DNA from: Desulfobacterales bacterium
Lineage (GTDB): Bacteria > Desulfobacterota > Desulfobacteria > Desulfobacterales > UBA11574
Direction of reading: 5' to 3'
Assembly (NCBI GenBank): GCA_012974475.1
Contig: JAAXQD010000159.1
Location: forward strand, 1-23,920
DNA: 23,920 nucleotides
In this document: piece by piece, positions 1-7,529 of the stretch
Numbering within the stretch: position 1 is the stretch's first letter
Layout: each line of letters begins with the position of its first letter
Made by a program: the position numbers and the translations under genes
The notes under the pieces: generated by a model
What the model was told of the DNA's origin: nothing
Seen by the model: only the letters and a program-made list of their open reading frames with translations
The model's database searches: none

Positions 1-60
1 GGGCAGAGTTGCATGGCTTTGCCGTTAAAGGTTGCGAGCTCTTTTGGAATACTGGAGTCT

Positions 61-203
61 ATGAAATCCCAAACTCCAAGCACCAAATTACAAAAAAATC
101 TCAAATTCCAATATTCAATGACCAAAACACAAAACAGGTTTGGAATTTCGAATTTTGGTCATTGTGATTTGTTTGATATTTGAGATTTGTTATTTGGAAT
201 TTT
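61..203. repeat. AT-rich imperfect inverted repeat downstream of dnaN
   Basis: Two stacked perfect stems are visible: 96-106 pairs with 178-188 (AAATCTCAAAT/ATTTGAGATTT), and 116-127 pairs with 153-164 (CAATGACCAAAA/TTTTGGTCATTG). Weaker similarity continues out to about 61 and 203. The composition is much more AT-rich than the flanking gene. From memory it resembles a short dispersed intergenic element seen in many uncultured anaerobes, but no second copy occurs in this window. It lies just past the dnaN stop and could end or stabilise that transcript (inference). Confidence 0.6.
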
Positions 204-218
204 TAAGCACTCCTATCA

Positions 219-1334
219 TCACAACCGCATCGGCATAACCACCGAAAAGAAGCCCTCGTCTTCTTCACCAGCGATTATGCATGCGCTTGATTCATCGATC
301 ATCTTTGCCGATATGACCTTGCTCGTCATAACTGCCAGAATCTCCATAAAATAGCGTGGATTAAAGGCGATAGTCATCTCTTCGCCCTGGTAGGTTACAG
401 GAATCTCCTCCCTGGCGTCGCCTATCTCTGGATTGTTGGAAATGATTTCCATATGTTCTGAATTGATCTTACAGCGTATACCGCGGTACCGATCAGTTGA
501 GATAATGGACATGCGTCGTAGCATTTCCATGAATCTCGGACGATCAACCTCCAGTACCCTTTCACAATTTTTCGGTACCACTGTGTCATAATCTGGGAAG
601 TCGCCATCGATGAGTCTCATAATCAAGGTGGATTCACCTTGTCTGAAGATGGCAGTATTTTCTTGAAAGGCCACCTGCACCTGCTCGCTTTCTTCTAGAA
701 GCCGACTCAGTTCCAGCATGCCCTTTCTGGGAATGATAATACCCTTGTCAAAAGCGAATTTGGTCACCTCTGGAAGTGGCTTTTGGATGAAGGCGAGTCG
801 ATGACCGTCGGTGGCCACCAATTTTAGGCAGACGGGATCCTCGGTCTCCACTTTTTCAAAATATATTCCAGAGAGATTGTATCGTGTCTCCTCCGTGGAA
901 ACAGCAAAGATCGTCTTGTCTATCATTTCCTTCAGTAAGGGCGCTTCCATCTCAACCCACTCTACATCCTCATATTTCATCACTTGAGGGAACTCATCCG
1001 CTGGAAGTCCCACGAGATTATACTCTGTGGTTCCACTGGAGATATTTACCCACTGGTTTTCTTTCTCAGTGATGCGGAGTTCAGGAAACGGAAGTTCTTT
1101 AACGATCTCATAGAATTTTCGTGCCTGGATAGTAACCGCTCCTTCTTTTGTGACCTTGGCTTCGTGGCTTCCGGTAAAACTGACCTCCAGATTGGTTGCG
1201 GTTAGATGCAGTTGTTGCTCTTTTGCTTCTAAAAGCACATTGGAAAGAACCGGCATTGAGCTGCGTTTCTCTGCAACAGACTGGGATTTCTGTAAACCTC
1301 TGAGAAGATCATCTCGTTGAATGGTGAGTTCCAT
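219..1334 (-). CDS. dnaN: DNA polymerase III subunit beta (sliding clamp)
   Basis: The 371-aa product has the usual length of the bacterial beta clamp, a ring-shaped dimer that tethers DNA polymerase III to DNA and recruits other replication and repair proteins. The N-terminus (MELTIQRDDLLRGLQKSQSV, then the SMPVLSNVLLEA segment), the central VATDGHRLAF motif and the C-terminal SVVMPMRL end are hallmark clamp sequences. The last residues MPMRL form part of the cleft that binds clamp partners. The ATG at 1334 has a perfect AAGGAGG ribosome site (1339-1345, minus strand), 4 bases upstream. It lies 93 bp after dnaA in the classic dnaA-dnaN order and is probably co-transcribed with it. I see no truncation or frameshift. 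Confidence 0.97.
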   Translation of the reverse strand: MELTIQRDDLLRGLQKSQSVAEKRSSMPVLSNVLLEAKEQQLHLTATNLEVSFTGSHEAKVTKEGAVTIQARKFYEIVKELPFPELRITEKENQWVNISSGTTEYNLVGLPADEFPQVMKYEDVEWVEMEAPLLKEMIDKTIFAVSTEETRYNLSGIYFEKVETEDPVCLKLVATDGHRLAFIQKPLPEVTKFAFDKGIIIPRKGMLELSRLLEESEQVQVAFQENTAIFRQGESTLIMRLIDGDFPDYDTVVPKNCERVLEVDRPRFMEMLRRMSIISTDRYRGIRCKINSEHMEIISNNPEIGDAREEIPVTYQGEEMTIAFNPRYFMEILAVMTSKVISAKMIDESSACIIAGEEDEGFFSVVMPMRL

Positions 1335-1427
1335 TACCCCTCCTTATTACAGGCTTTGATTATTTATATTAAAGTATTGGTAAAGATAATATTAAACATA
1401 AGGCCTGTATATTTGTAAATAACAACA

Positions 1428-2765
1428 CTAGTCCTTTGATTTTCCTGTTACTTCTTCCTTATAATCTTCCAATAGTTTCTTTTCAATCTCAACGATTCGT
1501 TCAGCAAATACTCTATTTCTTCTTATCTCAGCACGGACCTTGCGACAGGCATAAATAACTGTGGAATGATCCCGACCGCCAAAGGAGTCCCCAATGGCAG
1601 CGTAGGTTGAGCCAGTCAGCTTTCTGCTAAGGTACATCCCGGCTTGGCGGGCAACTACCAGGGGACGGGATTTGGTTGCTCCTGGGAGCGCTTCCAAGGA
1701 GACACCATAGGCAGCACACACTTCCTTTTGGATGGCTTGCATGGAAAGTCTTTCCGGTCTAGGAGTGGTGTTTCCATGGATGGCAAAAGATCTCTCTTTC
1801 AGGCTCGGAAGACTGCCCTCCTTTTCAACAATCGCTTGCAACTTTTCTACAAAGTCCTTGATCTCGTGAAAATTAAGAGGACCATGTTCTGCAAGATAGC
1901 GGCAGATCTCTTTAGATGACGGCATCTTACTTGCGCCGAGGAAGGTTTCGATTACTTGGTAGCAACCGTCAATATCCGGCTCTTGAATGCGTGCTATCAA
2001 TCCCCAGCCTAACCGAGAGCGAAGGCCTAGGGAGAGATCGGGGACCTGGTGAGGAAGGCGAGTGGCAGTAAACACCATTCTTGTCCCCACGTCGTAGCAC
2101 CAATTAAATATTTCTCGGAAATGTTGCTGGAAATTGCCCTCAGGAGGCACTTGATGGACATCATCCACCAATAGAACCTTGAGGTCGCCCAGGGTCTGCC
2201 AGAGTGCTTCGTATGGGGAAGGCGGTATGGAGGGACCGAAGACAAGGAGATTTCGACAACTGAGATAGGCGACACTGCCATCATTTTTGGCCTGCCAATC
2301 ATTGCCGATAGCGTGGAGAAGATGAGTCTTGCCTAGTCCCGGAGGCCCTTCAATAAACAGAGGATTGAAGGCGGCATTAGCGTCCTGACAGACATCCTTG
2401 GCTGCAGCAAAGGCAAAGCGGTTAAAGGGAGCTAATACGTAGTTCTCAAAGGTCTGCGAGGTCTGGAAGGTTGTCGCAAGCGGTACATTGCCGATGAATG
2501 GGCGCTGGGTTTTGGAGGACTTGCCCTGACCATCAGGCTTTTGCAGGAGAAGCCGGACACCGCTATCTATCATGCGGCAGGATGATTGCATGAGTGCAAG
2601 GTAGTGTTCCTCAATCCAGTAATAATGGAATCGGCTGGGGGTCTGCAAGACAAGGTGGCCGCTTTGCAGGGTAGTAACCTTGAGAGGCTCTATCCATTGC
2701 TGGAACTGCTCAGCGGTCAGAGTCTGTTTCAAAACCCTGCGTGCCTCGGGCCACAGGGAGTCCAT
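1428..2765 (-). CDS. dnaA: Chromosomal replication initiator DnaA, divergent AAA+ core
   Basis: The 445-aa product has all DnaA parts. Domain I begins with WPEARRVLKQTLTAEQF. After a linker comes the AAA+ ATPase with Walker A GPPGLGKT at 140-147, Walker B VLLVDDVH at 197-204 and an arginine-finger segment LRSR near 248-251. Domain IV carries the DnaA-box-binding signature GGRDHSTVIYACRKV at 396-410. It binds DnaA boxes and melts the origin. I place the start at ATG 2765, with GAGG correctly spaced upstream; a TTG at 2771 is in frame but sits too close to that site. Odd: the segment between Walker A and the arginine finger is shorter and less canonical than usual, with VHQV where IQFL is typical. 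It heads the dnaA-dnaN pair. A TTTCTCTATAG dyad lies about 110 bp upstream. Confidence 0.93.
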   Translation of the reverse strand: MDSLWPEARRVLKQTLTAEQFQQWIEPLKVTTLQSGHLVLQTPSRFHYYWIEEHYLALMQSSCRMIDSGVRLLLQKPDGQGKSSKTQRPFIGNVPLATTFQTSQTFENYVLAPFNRFAFAAAKDVCQDANAAFNPLFIEGPPGLGKTHLLHAIGNDWQAKNDGSVAYLSCRNLLVFGPSIPPSPYEALWQTLGDLKVLLVDDVHQVPPEGNFQQHFREIFNWCYDVGTRMVFTATRLPHQVPDLSLGLRSRLGWGLIARIQEPDIDGCYQVIETFLGASKMPSSKEICRYLAEHGPLNFHEIKDFVEKLQAIVEKEGSLPSLKERSFAIHGNTTPRPERLSMQAIQKEVCAAYGVSLEALPGATKSRPLVVARQAGMYLSRKLTGSTYAAIGDSFGGRDHSTVIYACRKVRAEIRRNRVFAERIVEIEKKLLEDYKEEVTGKSKD

Positions 2766-2876
2766 GGGCAAACCTCGTTTCCAAACCGGCTTCGCCTGCT
2801 GTGGCGAAAGCTGCCGAGGGAGATATCCATACTAACGGGATTGGGGTTGTGACCTATATCCTTATAAACTCATTGA

Positions 2877-2912
2877 TTTCTCTATAGGAATCTGTTCGTT
2901 ACTATAGAGAAA
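2877..2912. promoter_or_regulatory. dnaA: 11-bp perfect dyad upstream of dnaA
   Basis: TTTCTCTATAG (2877-2887) and CTATAGAGAAA (2902-2912) are perfect inverted copies separated by 14 bases. The dyad sits about 110 bp upstream of the dnaA start in an AT-rich stretch. It could be an operator for a dimeric regulator of dnaA or a hairpin in the mRNA leader. Which one is not decided by the sequence. Confidence 0.45.
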
Positions 2913-3043
2913 AACAGTTCAAAATTCAACGGATTTTTTACCTTAGAGAATCGCCTCTTCCGAGGCGGACTTCATTTTTGTCTTGACAAAAAGATGAAGC
3001 TGAAATAAACCTTTCGATAAACAATGTGAAAAAATGTTTTTTC

Positions 3044-3290
3044 TCGAGGTGGCTTAGCCACTAATCCCCCAAAAGCGTTATTTGGTCTCCGTTCGCACCA
3101 TTTTACGCTTATCAAAGACATCCTAGCGTCTTGAAACCTAGCTATGTGAGTCCTTTGCCGAAGCGCTGAACAGAGACATAGTTAGGAAGCTATTAGTATG
3201 TGCGGGCGATAGTTATTTTTCTGCCTTCTAACTTACCATTCCCGACAAGTTCCAGGTAGTGGAAAATGTTGCACTTCCGGGGCCTGGATC
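3044..3290 (+). ncRNA. Candidate structured 5' leader RNA of fhs
   Basis: Consecutive hairpins read on the plus strand: GTGGC/GCCAC (3049-3061); AAGCGT/ACGCTT (3073-3078/3105-3110) enclosing TGGT/ACCA (3083-3086/3097-3100) with symmetric 4x4 internal loops; AAGAC/GTCTT (3115-3119/3128-3132); an 11-bp stem CCTAGCTATGT/ACATAGTTAGG (3137-3147/3176-3186); and TCCAGG/CCTGGA (3251-3256/3283-3288). The 11-bp stem has one G-U wobble on the plus strand that would be a C-A mismatch on the minus strand, which favours plus-strand RNA. It does not match any riboswitch class I can recognise by eye. Role as an fhs leader is inference. Confidence 0.4.
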
Positions 3291-3376
3291 CAGATAAATA
3301 TTATTATTCCAGTCTTTGATGGACAAAAGGTCCGAGGCTTAGAAATATAGACACATTCTGAAAAAAAATATAGTCC

Positions 3377-3388
3377 AAAGGAGGTGAT
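3377..3388 (+). promoter_or_regulatory. 12-base full anti-Shine-Dalgarno complement in the fhs leader
   Basis: AAAGGAGGTGAT is a perfect complement to the 3' end of bacterial 16S rRNA, yet no gene starts just after it; fhs begins 76 bases further on. A 6-codon frame (ATG 3387, MTAAIK) begins inside it and overlaps a 4-codon frame (ATG 3404, MTTP). The fhs start has two further AAGGAGG copies, at 3445-3451 and 3453-3459. It may be a ribosome standby site, a leader-peptide site or a decayed start. Confidence 0.5.
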
Positions 3389-3464
3389 GACGGCAGCGAT
3401 CAAATGACTACACCATAACACCTGTAAGAACATTCATATCAACCAAGGAGGTAAGGAGGTTTCA

Positions 3465-5228
3465 ATGGCTTATGATGCAGTAAAGATGGCAGACTGGCAG
3501 ATCTCGGAAGCGGCTGAGAAGAATATGCCTACCCCCGATGAATGGCGGGAAAAGCTGGCCCTGGAGCAGGACGAGATCATCCCTATGGGAAGGTTGTGCC
3601 GATTAGACTTCATGAAGATCATCGATCGCCTCAAGGACAAGCCGGACGGCAAGTACATTGAGGTGACCGCCATTACGCCCACGCCCTTGGGCGAAGGAAA
3701 GAGCACCACTTCCTGCGGCCTGATGGAAGGTATGGGCAAGCGCGGCGTCAACGTCGGTGGCTGCCTGCGACAGCCCTCGGGTGGCCCGACCATGAACATC
3801 AAGGGGACCGCGGCCGGCGGCGGCAATTCCTTGCTCATCCCCATGACCGAGTTTTCCATGGGTCTCACCGGCGACATCAACGACATCATGAACGCCCACA
3901 ACTTGGCTATGACCGCCCTGACCGCCAGGATGCAGCACGAGCGCAACTACTCCGATGAACAGCTTGCGCGCCTTACCCGCATGCCCAGGCTGGACATCGA
4001 CCCCACCCGGGTTGAGATGGGCTGGATCCTGGATTTCTGTGCCCAGTCTCTGCGGAATATCGTCATTGGTCTTGGTGGCCGCTATGATGGTTTCACCATG
4101 CAGTCCAGGTTCGGCATTGCGGTAAGCTCCGAGCTCATGGCCATCCTTTCCATCGTGCGCGACCTGCCCGACTTGCGCGAGAAACTGAACAACATTACCC
4201 TCGCTTTTGACAAGAGTGGCAAGGTAGTGACAACCGGCGACCTGGAGGTGGGTAACGCCATGACCGCCTGGATGCGCAACACCATCAACCCCACTCTGAT
4301 GTGCACCGCCGAATACCAGCCCTGCATGGTCCATGCCGGCCCCTTTGCTAACATCGCCGTGGGCCAAAGCTCCATCATTGCCGACCGCGTCGGCCTCAAA
4401 GTCTTTGACTACCACGTCACCGAGTCCGGTTTCGGCGCTGACATCGGCTTTGAGAAATTCTGGAACGTTAAATGCCGTTACAGTGGGCTGATACCCCATG
4501 TGTCCGTGCTCACCAGCACCATCCGGGCCCTCAAGATGCACGGCGGCGGCCCCAAGGTGGTGGCCGGCCTGCCGCTGCCTGAAGAGTACACGAAAGAAGG
4601 TCTGGACGTACTGGAAAAGGGTGTGCAAAACATGGTGCACCACATCAACACCATTCGTCAGTCCGGTATTAACCCGGTGGTCTGCATCAACTGCTTCCAC
4701 ACCGACACCCAAAATGAAATCGCCATGGTTCGGAAATACGCTGAAGAAGCCGGCGCCCGTTGCGCGGTTTCCACACACTGGGCCGACGGCGGCGACGGAG
4801 CACTGGAATTTGCCGACGCGGTCATCGAGGCCTGTGAAGGAGAACCGGAATTCAAGTTCCTCTATCCTCTGGAAACCAAGCTGCGCGACCGGGTAGACCT
4901 CATCGCCAAGAACGTTTACGGTGCTGACGGTGTGGCCTGGACGCCTGCGGCCGAAGCTAAAGCCAAGATGCTCGAAAACGATCCCCAGTACGACGACTAC
5001 ACCACCATGATGGTCAAAACCCATCTCTCGCTGACCCATGACCCGGCAGTCAAGGGTACGCCTAAGGGATGGACCCTGCCGGTTCAGGACGTGCTGATTT
5101 TTTCCGGCGCCAAGTTCCTCTGTCCGGTCTGCGGTGCCATCAGTCTGATGCCTGGAACCAGTTCAGACCCGGCGTATCGTCGAGTGGATGTGGACGTAGA
5201 AACCGGTAAGGTTACGGGACTGTTCTAA
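3465..5228 (+). CDS. fhs: Formate--tetrahydrofolate ligase
   Basis: The 587-aa cytosolic enzyme joins formate to tetrahydrofolate with ATP hydrolysis, giving 10-formyl-THF, the methyl-branch entry of the Wood-Ljungdahl pathway and a C1 source for purines. The ATP-binding loop TPTPLGEGKSTT lies near residue 71. PSGGPTMNIKGTAAGGG follows and corresponds to the family's usual PSLGPVFGIKGGAAGGG region. TGDINDIMNAHNLAMTAL matches the conserved TGD-x-HAI motif, although H is replaced by N. It therefore belongs to a divergent branch of the family, of the kind I associate with sulfate reducers. The ATG has tandem AAGGAGG sites (3445-3451, 3453-3459), the nearer at 5-base spacing. Codons are strongly biased to G/C third positions compared with the neighbours, as expected for a highly expressed gene. 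It is monocistronic, closed by the terminator at 5263-5296. Confidence 0.95.
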   Translation: MAYDAVKMADWQISEAAEKNMPTPDEWREKLALEQDEIIPMGRLCRLDFMKIIDRLKDKPDGKYIEVTAITPTPLGEGKSTTSCGLMEGMGKRGVNVGGCLRQPSGGPTMNIKGTAAGGGNSLLIPMTEFSMGLTGDINDIMNAHNLAMTALTARMQHERNYSDEQLARLTRMPRLDIDPTRVEMGWILDFCAQSLRNIVIGLGGRYDGFTMQSRFGIAVSSELMAILSIVRDLPDLREKLNNITLAFDKSGKVVTTGDLEVGNAMTAWMRNTINPTLMCTAEYQPCMVHAGPFANIAVGQSSIIADRVGLKVFDYHVTESGFGADIGFEKFWNVKCRYSGLIPHVSVLTSTIRALKMHGGGPKVVAGLPLPEEYTKEGLDVLEKGVQNMVHHINTIRQSGINPVVCINCFHTDTQNEIAMVRKYAEEAGARCAVSTHWADGGDGALEFADAVIEACEGEPEFKFLYPLETKLRDRVDLIAKNVYGADGVAWTPAAEAKAKMLENDPQYDDYTTMMVKTHLSLTHDPAVKGTPKGWTLPVQDVLIFSGAKFLCPVCGAISLMPGTSSDPAYRRVDVDVETGKVTGLF

Positions 5229-5262
5229 GCAGTACAACCCATAACGCATATCGATAGACCCA

Positions 5263-5296
5263 TAGGGCTCGGAAATATTCCGAGCCCTATTTTTTT
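5263..5296 (+). terminator. Rho-independent terminator of fhs
   Basis: A 12-bp perfect stem (TAGGGCTCGGAA 5263-5274 with TTCCGAGCCCTA 5278-5289), a 3-base loop and seven T's (5290-5296). The T-run overlaps the TAA stop of the convergent trmL gene. The minus strand lacks a T-run after the stem, so it acts for fhs only. Confidence 0.93.
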
Positions 5297-5792
5297 AGGG
5301 GTGTCGTGAAAATCTCAGGCTTTCATACAAGGCGATCCCCACCGTGGTGGATAGATTCAAGCATCTGATTTTTCGAGTGATGGGGACGTGATAGGTGGCG
5401 TGTTGATACGGAGAAATGATGGGCTCGGGAAGCCCTTGGGTCTCTGAGCCGAAAATGAGAAAGAGTCTGTCCGGGGACGGCATGGACCAGAACGGTTTTG
5501 AACCGTTTTTTGAAAACAGTGCGACTTCGTCTGTTTGGGGCGCCATCTCTTTTTGAAAACTGTTAAAATCATTCCAGATCCGTAGCTTGAGTTTGTGCCA
5601 GTAATCCAAACCCGCTCTTTTGAGTTCACGGCTTTCAAGGGAAAATCCCAGGGGTTTTATTAGATGAAGAAATGCCCCGGCACCCAGACAGGTGCGACCG
5701 ATGTTGCCGGTGTTCCAAGGCACTTCCGGCGCCACCAGAACCACATGCCGCTCCAGGGGCGTGTCTGGACGGTTCTTGATAACAGGTTCCAT
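5295..5792 (-). CDS. trmL: tRNA (cytidine/uridine-34-2'-O)-methyltransferase
   Basis: The 165-aa protein is a minimal SPOUT (trefoil-knot) RNA methyltransferase that methylates the ribose of the wobble base in leucine tRNAs using S-adenosylmethionine. Diagnostic segments are VVLVAPEVPWNTGNIGRTC near the N-terminus, GFSLESRELKRAGLDYW, the SAM-knot LFLIFGSETQGLP, and KIRCLNLSTTVGIALYE near the C-terminus. I choose ATG 5792 because AAGGAG lies at good spacing before it and the length then matches the family; an upstream in-frame ATG at 5837 would run back into the preceding gene. It follows the zinc-ribbon gene by 17 bp, likely in one transcript. A tRNA-Leu gene at 12767 supplies a plausible substrate class, but the two are not linked. 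Confidence 0.92.
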   Translation of the reverse strand: MEPVIKNRPDTPLERHVVLVAPEVPWNTGNIGRTCLGAGAFLHLIKPLGFSLESRELKRAGLDYWHKLKLRIWNDFNSFQKEMAPQTDEVALFSKNGSKPFWSMPSPDRLFLIFGSETQGLPEPIISPYQHATYHVPITRKIRCLNLSTTVGIALYESLRFSRHP

Positions 5793-5809
5793 GTAAACTC
5801 CTTCAGGGG

Positions 5810-6133
5810 TTATTTCCGGGCAACTGATTTGCCGCAATAGGGACAGTATCTAAAATCTTTTCCTAAGGTTTTTCCGCAATGGTGGCACTGCGTCTTTTGG
5901 ATATCCGGGCAGGTGCTGTCATATTCTTCTTTAAATCCGGCGACCGGTCTCGAACATCGGTCACACATGAGAAAAGGCTCTCCCTTTTTGACCCTTAAAA
6001 TGGGAATGAAAAATAGATTGAAATAGTGATCCACCCGGTTGTAATACGCTCGGACCAAACCGCATTCCGGGCAGCGTCTGGGGGTATTGTCAATCACTTT
6101 TGTTTTGGGAGAAACACCGGCAATTAAAAACAT
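5810..6133 (-). CDS. Double zinc-ribbon protein
   Basis: The 107-aa protein has four CxxC knuckles: C21/C24, C57/C60, C83/C86 and C97/C100. The first pair encloses a hydrophobic HYFNLFFIPILRV segment, typical of the zinc-ribbon_15 type. The second pair (CHHCG...CPYCG) is a second ribbon. It probably binds two zinc ions; a role in nucleic-acid or protein binding cannot be read from the sequence. The ATG at 6133 has AGGA upstream. It precedes trmL by 17 bp and probably leads that two-gene operon. Confidence 0.75.
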   Translation of the reverse strand: MFLIAGVSPKTKVIDNTPRRCPECGLVRAYYNRVDHYFNLFFIPILRVKKGEPFLMCDRCSRPVAGFKEEYDSTCPDIQKTQCHHCGKTLGKDFRYCPYCGKSVARK

Positions 6134-6319
6134 CGGATCCTAACGGGCTCCATTCTAAATGCGTACCTAAAGTCGATCAATGAATTTCATACGGCGGTCA
6201 TCGGGTGATCATGGCTCCTATAGTATACAACATGAACCATAAAGCAAGACCAGGAAAATTTCCAGAAATGTCTTCTATGGCTTTTTTCAAAATAACATTC
6301 CGTTTCAGCCGCAGGACAA

Positions 6320-6487
6320 TTCCGTTTCCATCGGCAAGAACTCGCCAATAGAACCGCGTAATAGCGAACAGGTCTCTTTAAGATTGCACGGCAGGAATAT
6401 GATAATTATCAATGACCTTGACAACCTCATTGCTGTTCGCATTAATGCGCTCTAATTTGCCCAGACAGCTTCCCGATGGAAACGGAA
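6320..6487. repeat. 15-bp perfect inverted repeat, extended imperfectly
   Basis: TTCCGTTTCCATCGG (6320-6334) is the exact reverse complement of 6473-6487. Similarity extends outward and inward to about 33 bases per arm (AGCCGC near 6307 against GCGGCT near 6497) with a few mismatches. The arms enclose about 138 bp with no gene. It may be a small non-autonomous mobile element or a long RNA stem. Confidence 0.55.
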
Positions 6488-6596
6488 CTATCCCGCGGCT
6501 TACTGAAATTGTGACCGCAAGCAATTCAATGGGAACATATTTTTGGGAACTGCTCTATCAAGGGCCATGTGAAAATCGGGAAAACAAGATGGCTGG

Positions 6597-6695
6597 GTCC
6601 CTGCCGGTGTTTCATTGTTTTTAGAATGAAATTACATTCGATTGTGGGCCCAATATTTCGGGCAAAAAGGTCAAGCCTTTTTTACCGGCAGGGAC
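6597..6695. repeat. 12-bp perfect inverted repeat
   Basis: GTCCCTGCCGGT (6597-6608) pairs with ACCGGCAGGGAC (6684-6695) around a 75-bp spacer. The spacer has no open frame of note. It is immediately followed by a hairpin (6700-6718) and then the MITE-like element. Confidence 0.5.
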
Positions 6696-6699
6696 TGAA

Positions 6700-6718
6700 C
6701 ACCACCCCACGGGTGGTG
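6700..6718. repeat. 8-bp GC-rich hairpin
   Basis: CACCACCC (6700-6707) pairs with GGGTGGTG (6711-6718) across a 3-base loop. No T-run follows on the plus strand, so it is not a classical terminator. Confidence 0.5.
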
Positions 6719-6729
6719 AGACACAACGC

Positions 6730-6896
6730 TGAGACCTTTGCAAAACGCTCCTTTTTGCCCAATTTATGCGTCAGGCTCAACATTGTGCACGAAGTGAAGC
6801 TTTAGCTTTATCCTCGAAATACACAATGTATTCCTGTGGTTAAAATTTTCGCCTTCCTTGAACTCGAACAAAAATGAACATTTTTCAAAGGTCTCA
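6730..6896. mobile_element. 167-bp MITE-like element
   Basis: The ends TGAGACCTTTGCAAAA (from 6730) and the reverse complement of the right end, TGAGACCTTTGAAAAA (to 6896), match closely. The similarity runs about 29 bases inward to a shared TTTTTG. A second nested inverted pair, CATTGTG (6781-6787) and CACAATG (6822-6828), lies inside. There is no transposase. I see no clear target duplication. From memory, this TGAGACCTTTG terminus recurs in intergenic elements of sulfate-reducing Desulfobacterota. Mobilisation by a trans-acting transposase is inferred. Confidence 0.7.
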
Positions 6897-7118
6897 ATGT
6901 TAGGAAACGATTTAAATAAAGAGAAGAGGATCCGGTTTAAGGAATTGACAGGCGGCGCAAGGTTCACCTTCCCCGGGTTTTGCGCATTAAACCTATGATC
7001 TGGATGCAAATTGGAACGATGCCGAAGCCTGCGGGGTCGTGGGGTTGGTTTGCGAATTTACCATGTAAAATAATCGGTTTGGTTGTTTCTGTTTTGTTTC
7101 CGATTGGTTAGGGTTAAA

Positions 7119-7391
7119 TTATTCGGTTGGGTTCTCTCCCAAGATCGGATGCCCTTCCAGGCAGAAGGGGTGCCACTTGCAATCCGCCTGATCGCAGTCG
7201 ATCATGCCCTTTTGGAAACAGTCCGTGTGACCTTCAGCGCGCTGAACACTTCTAATCAAGGCTGCCATATCAAGATAATTCTTTTTTTTAGCATCCTGCC
7301 CGATCTTGTCCGATGCTTCCGATGATATCTCAATGTCCGCTTTTTTTCTTCCAGCGTCATTCAAACTATTATGATTTTTTCTAACCGGCAT
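7119..7391 (-). CDS. Small protein with C-terminal Cys4 cluster
   Basis: The 90-aa product has a lysine-rich, charged N-terminal half and a C-terminal cysteine cluster C-x7-C-x4-C-x4-C (CFQKGMIDCDQADCKWHPFC). This looks like a metal-binding knuckle. I do not recognise a named family, though similar short proteins with a CDQ-x-C-x-W core occur in Desulfobacterota as far as I recall. The start is uncertain: ATG 7391 has no clear ribosome site, and an internal ATG near 7268 would still keep the cluster. It lies downstream of another Cys-rich small gene on the same strand. Function unknown. Confidence 0.5.
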   Translation of the reverse strand: MPVRKNHNSLNDAGRKKADIEISSEASDKIGQDAKKKNYLDMAALIRSVQRAEGHTDCFQKGMIDCDQADCKWHPFCLEGHPILGENPTE

Positions 7392-7529
7392 ATATCAGGT
7401 AATGTTGTGCTTCGAAATTTCTCGCCGCGGCGAAAAAATGGGTTTCTAAGCTGAGGGAAGCTGCTACGCCGGTAAGGTTGGAACCGGCGGATGTCCTGAT
7501 TTTTTAGAAACAGCATCTCAGTGGGTTGT

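Larger units (their letters stand above)
2766..3464. other. Divergent dnaA/fhs intergenic region
   Basis: This 699-bp gap holds no convincing protein gene. It contains an 11-bp dyad (2877-2912), a 6-bp GC hairpin (2952-2967), a long imperfect palindrome (2970-2999) with an embedded TTGACA (2983-2988), a run of RNA-like hairpins (3044-3290) and a 12-base ribosome-binding sequence (3377-3388). Its place beside dnaA makes it a natural place to look for oriC. I found only one relaxed DnaA-box match (TGTGAAAAA, 3025-3033, reverse orientation) and no cluster, so I do not call an origin. Confidence 0.6.
6134..7118. other. Gene-free region rich in inverted repeats
   Basis: About 985 bp without a credible gene on either strand. 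Short open frames here have no ribosome sites or recognisable motifs. The region holds three separate inverted-repeat structures (6320-6487, 6597-6695, 6700-6718) followed by a MITE-like element (6730-6896). The last 200 bases contain GT-rich sequence in which I see no feature. Confidence 0.6.

Noticed and set aside
2766..3464. oriC
   Set aside because: The position beside dnaA is suggestive, but there is no cluster of DnaA boxes and no clear unwinding element; one relaxed box is not enough.
3603..5039. 478-aa open frame on the minus strand
   Set aside because: It is antisense to fhs. The high third-position GC of fhs keeps the opposite frame free of stops; the product is low-complexity and matches no family.
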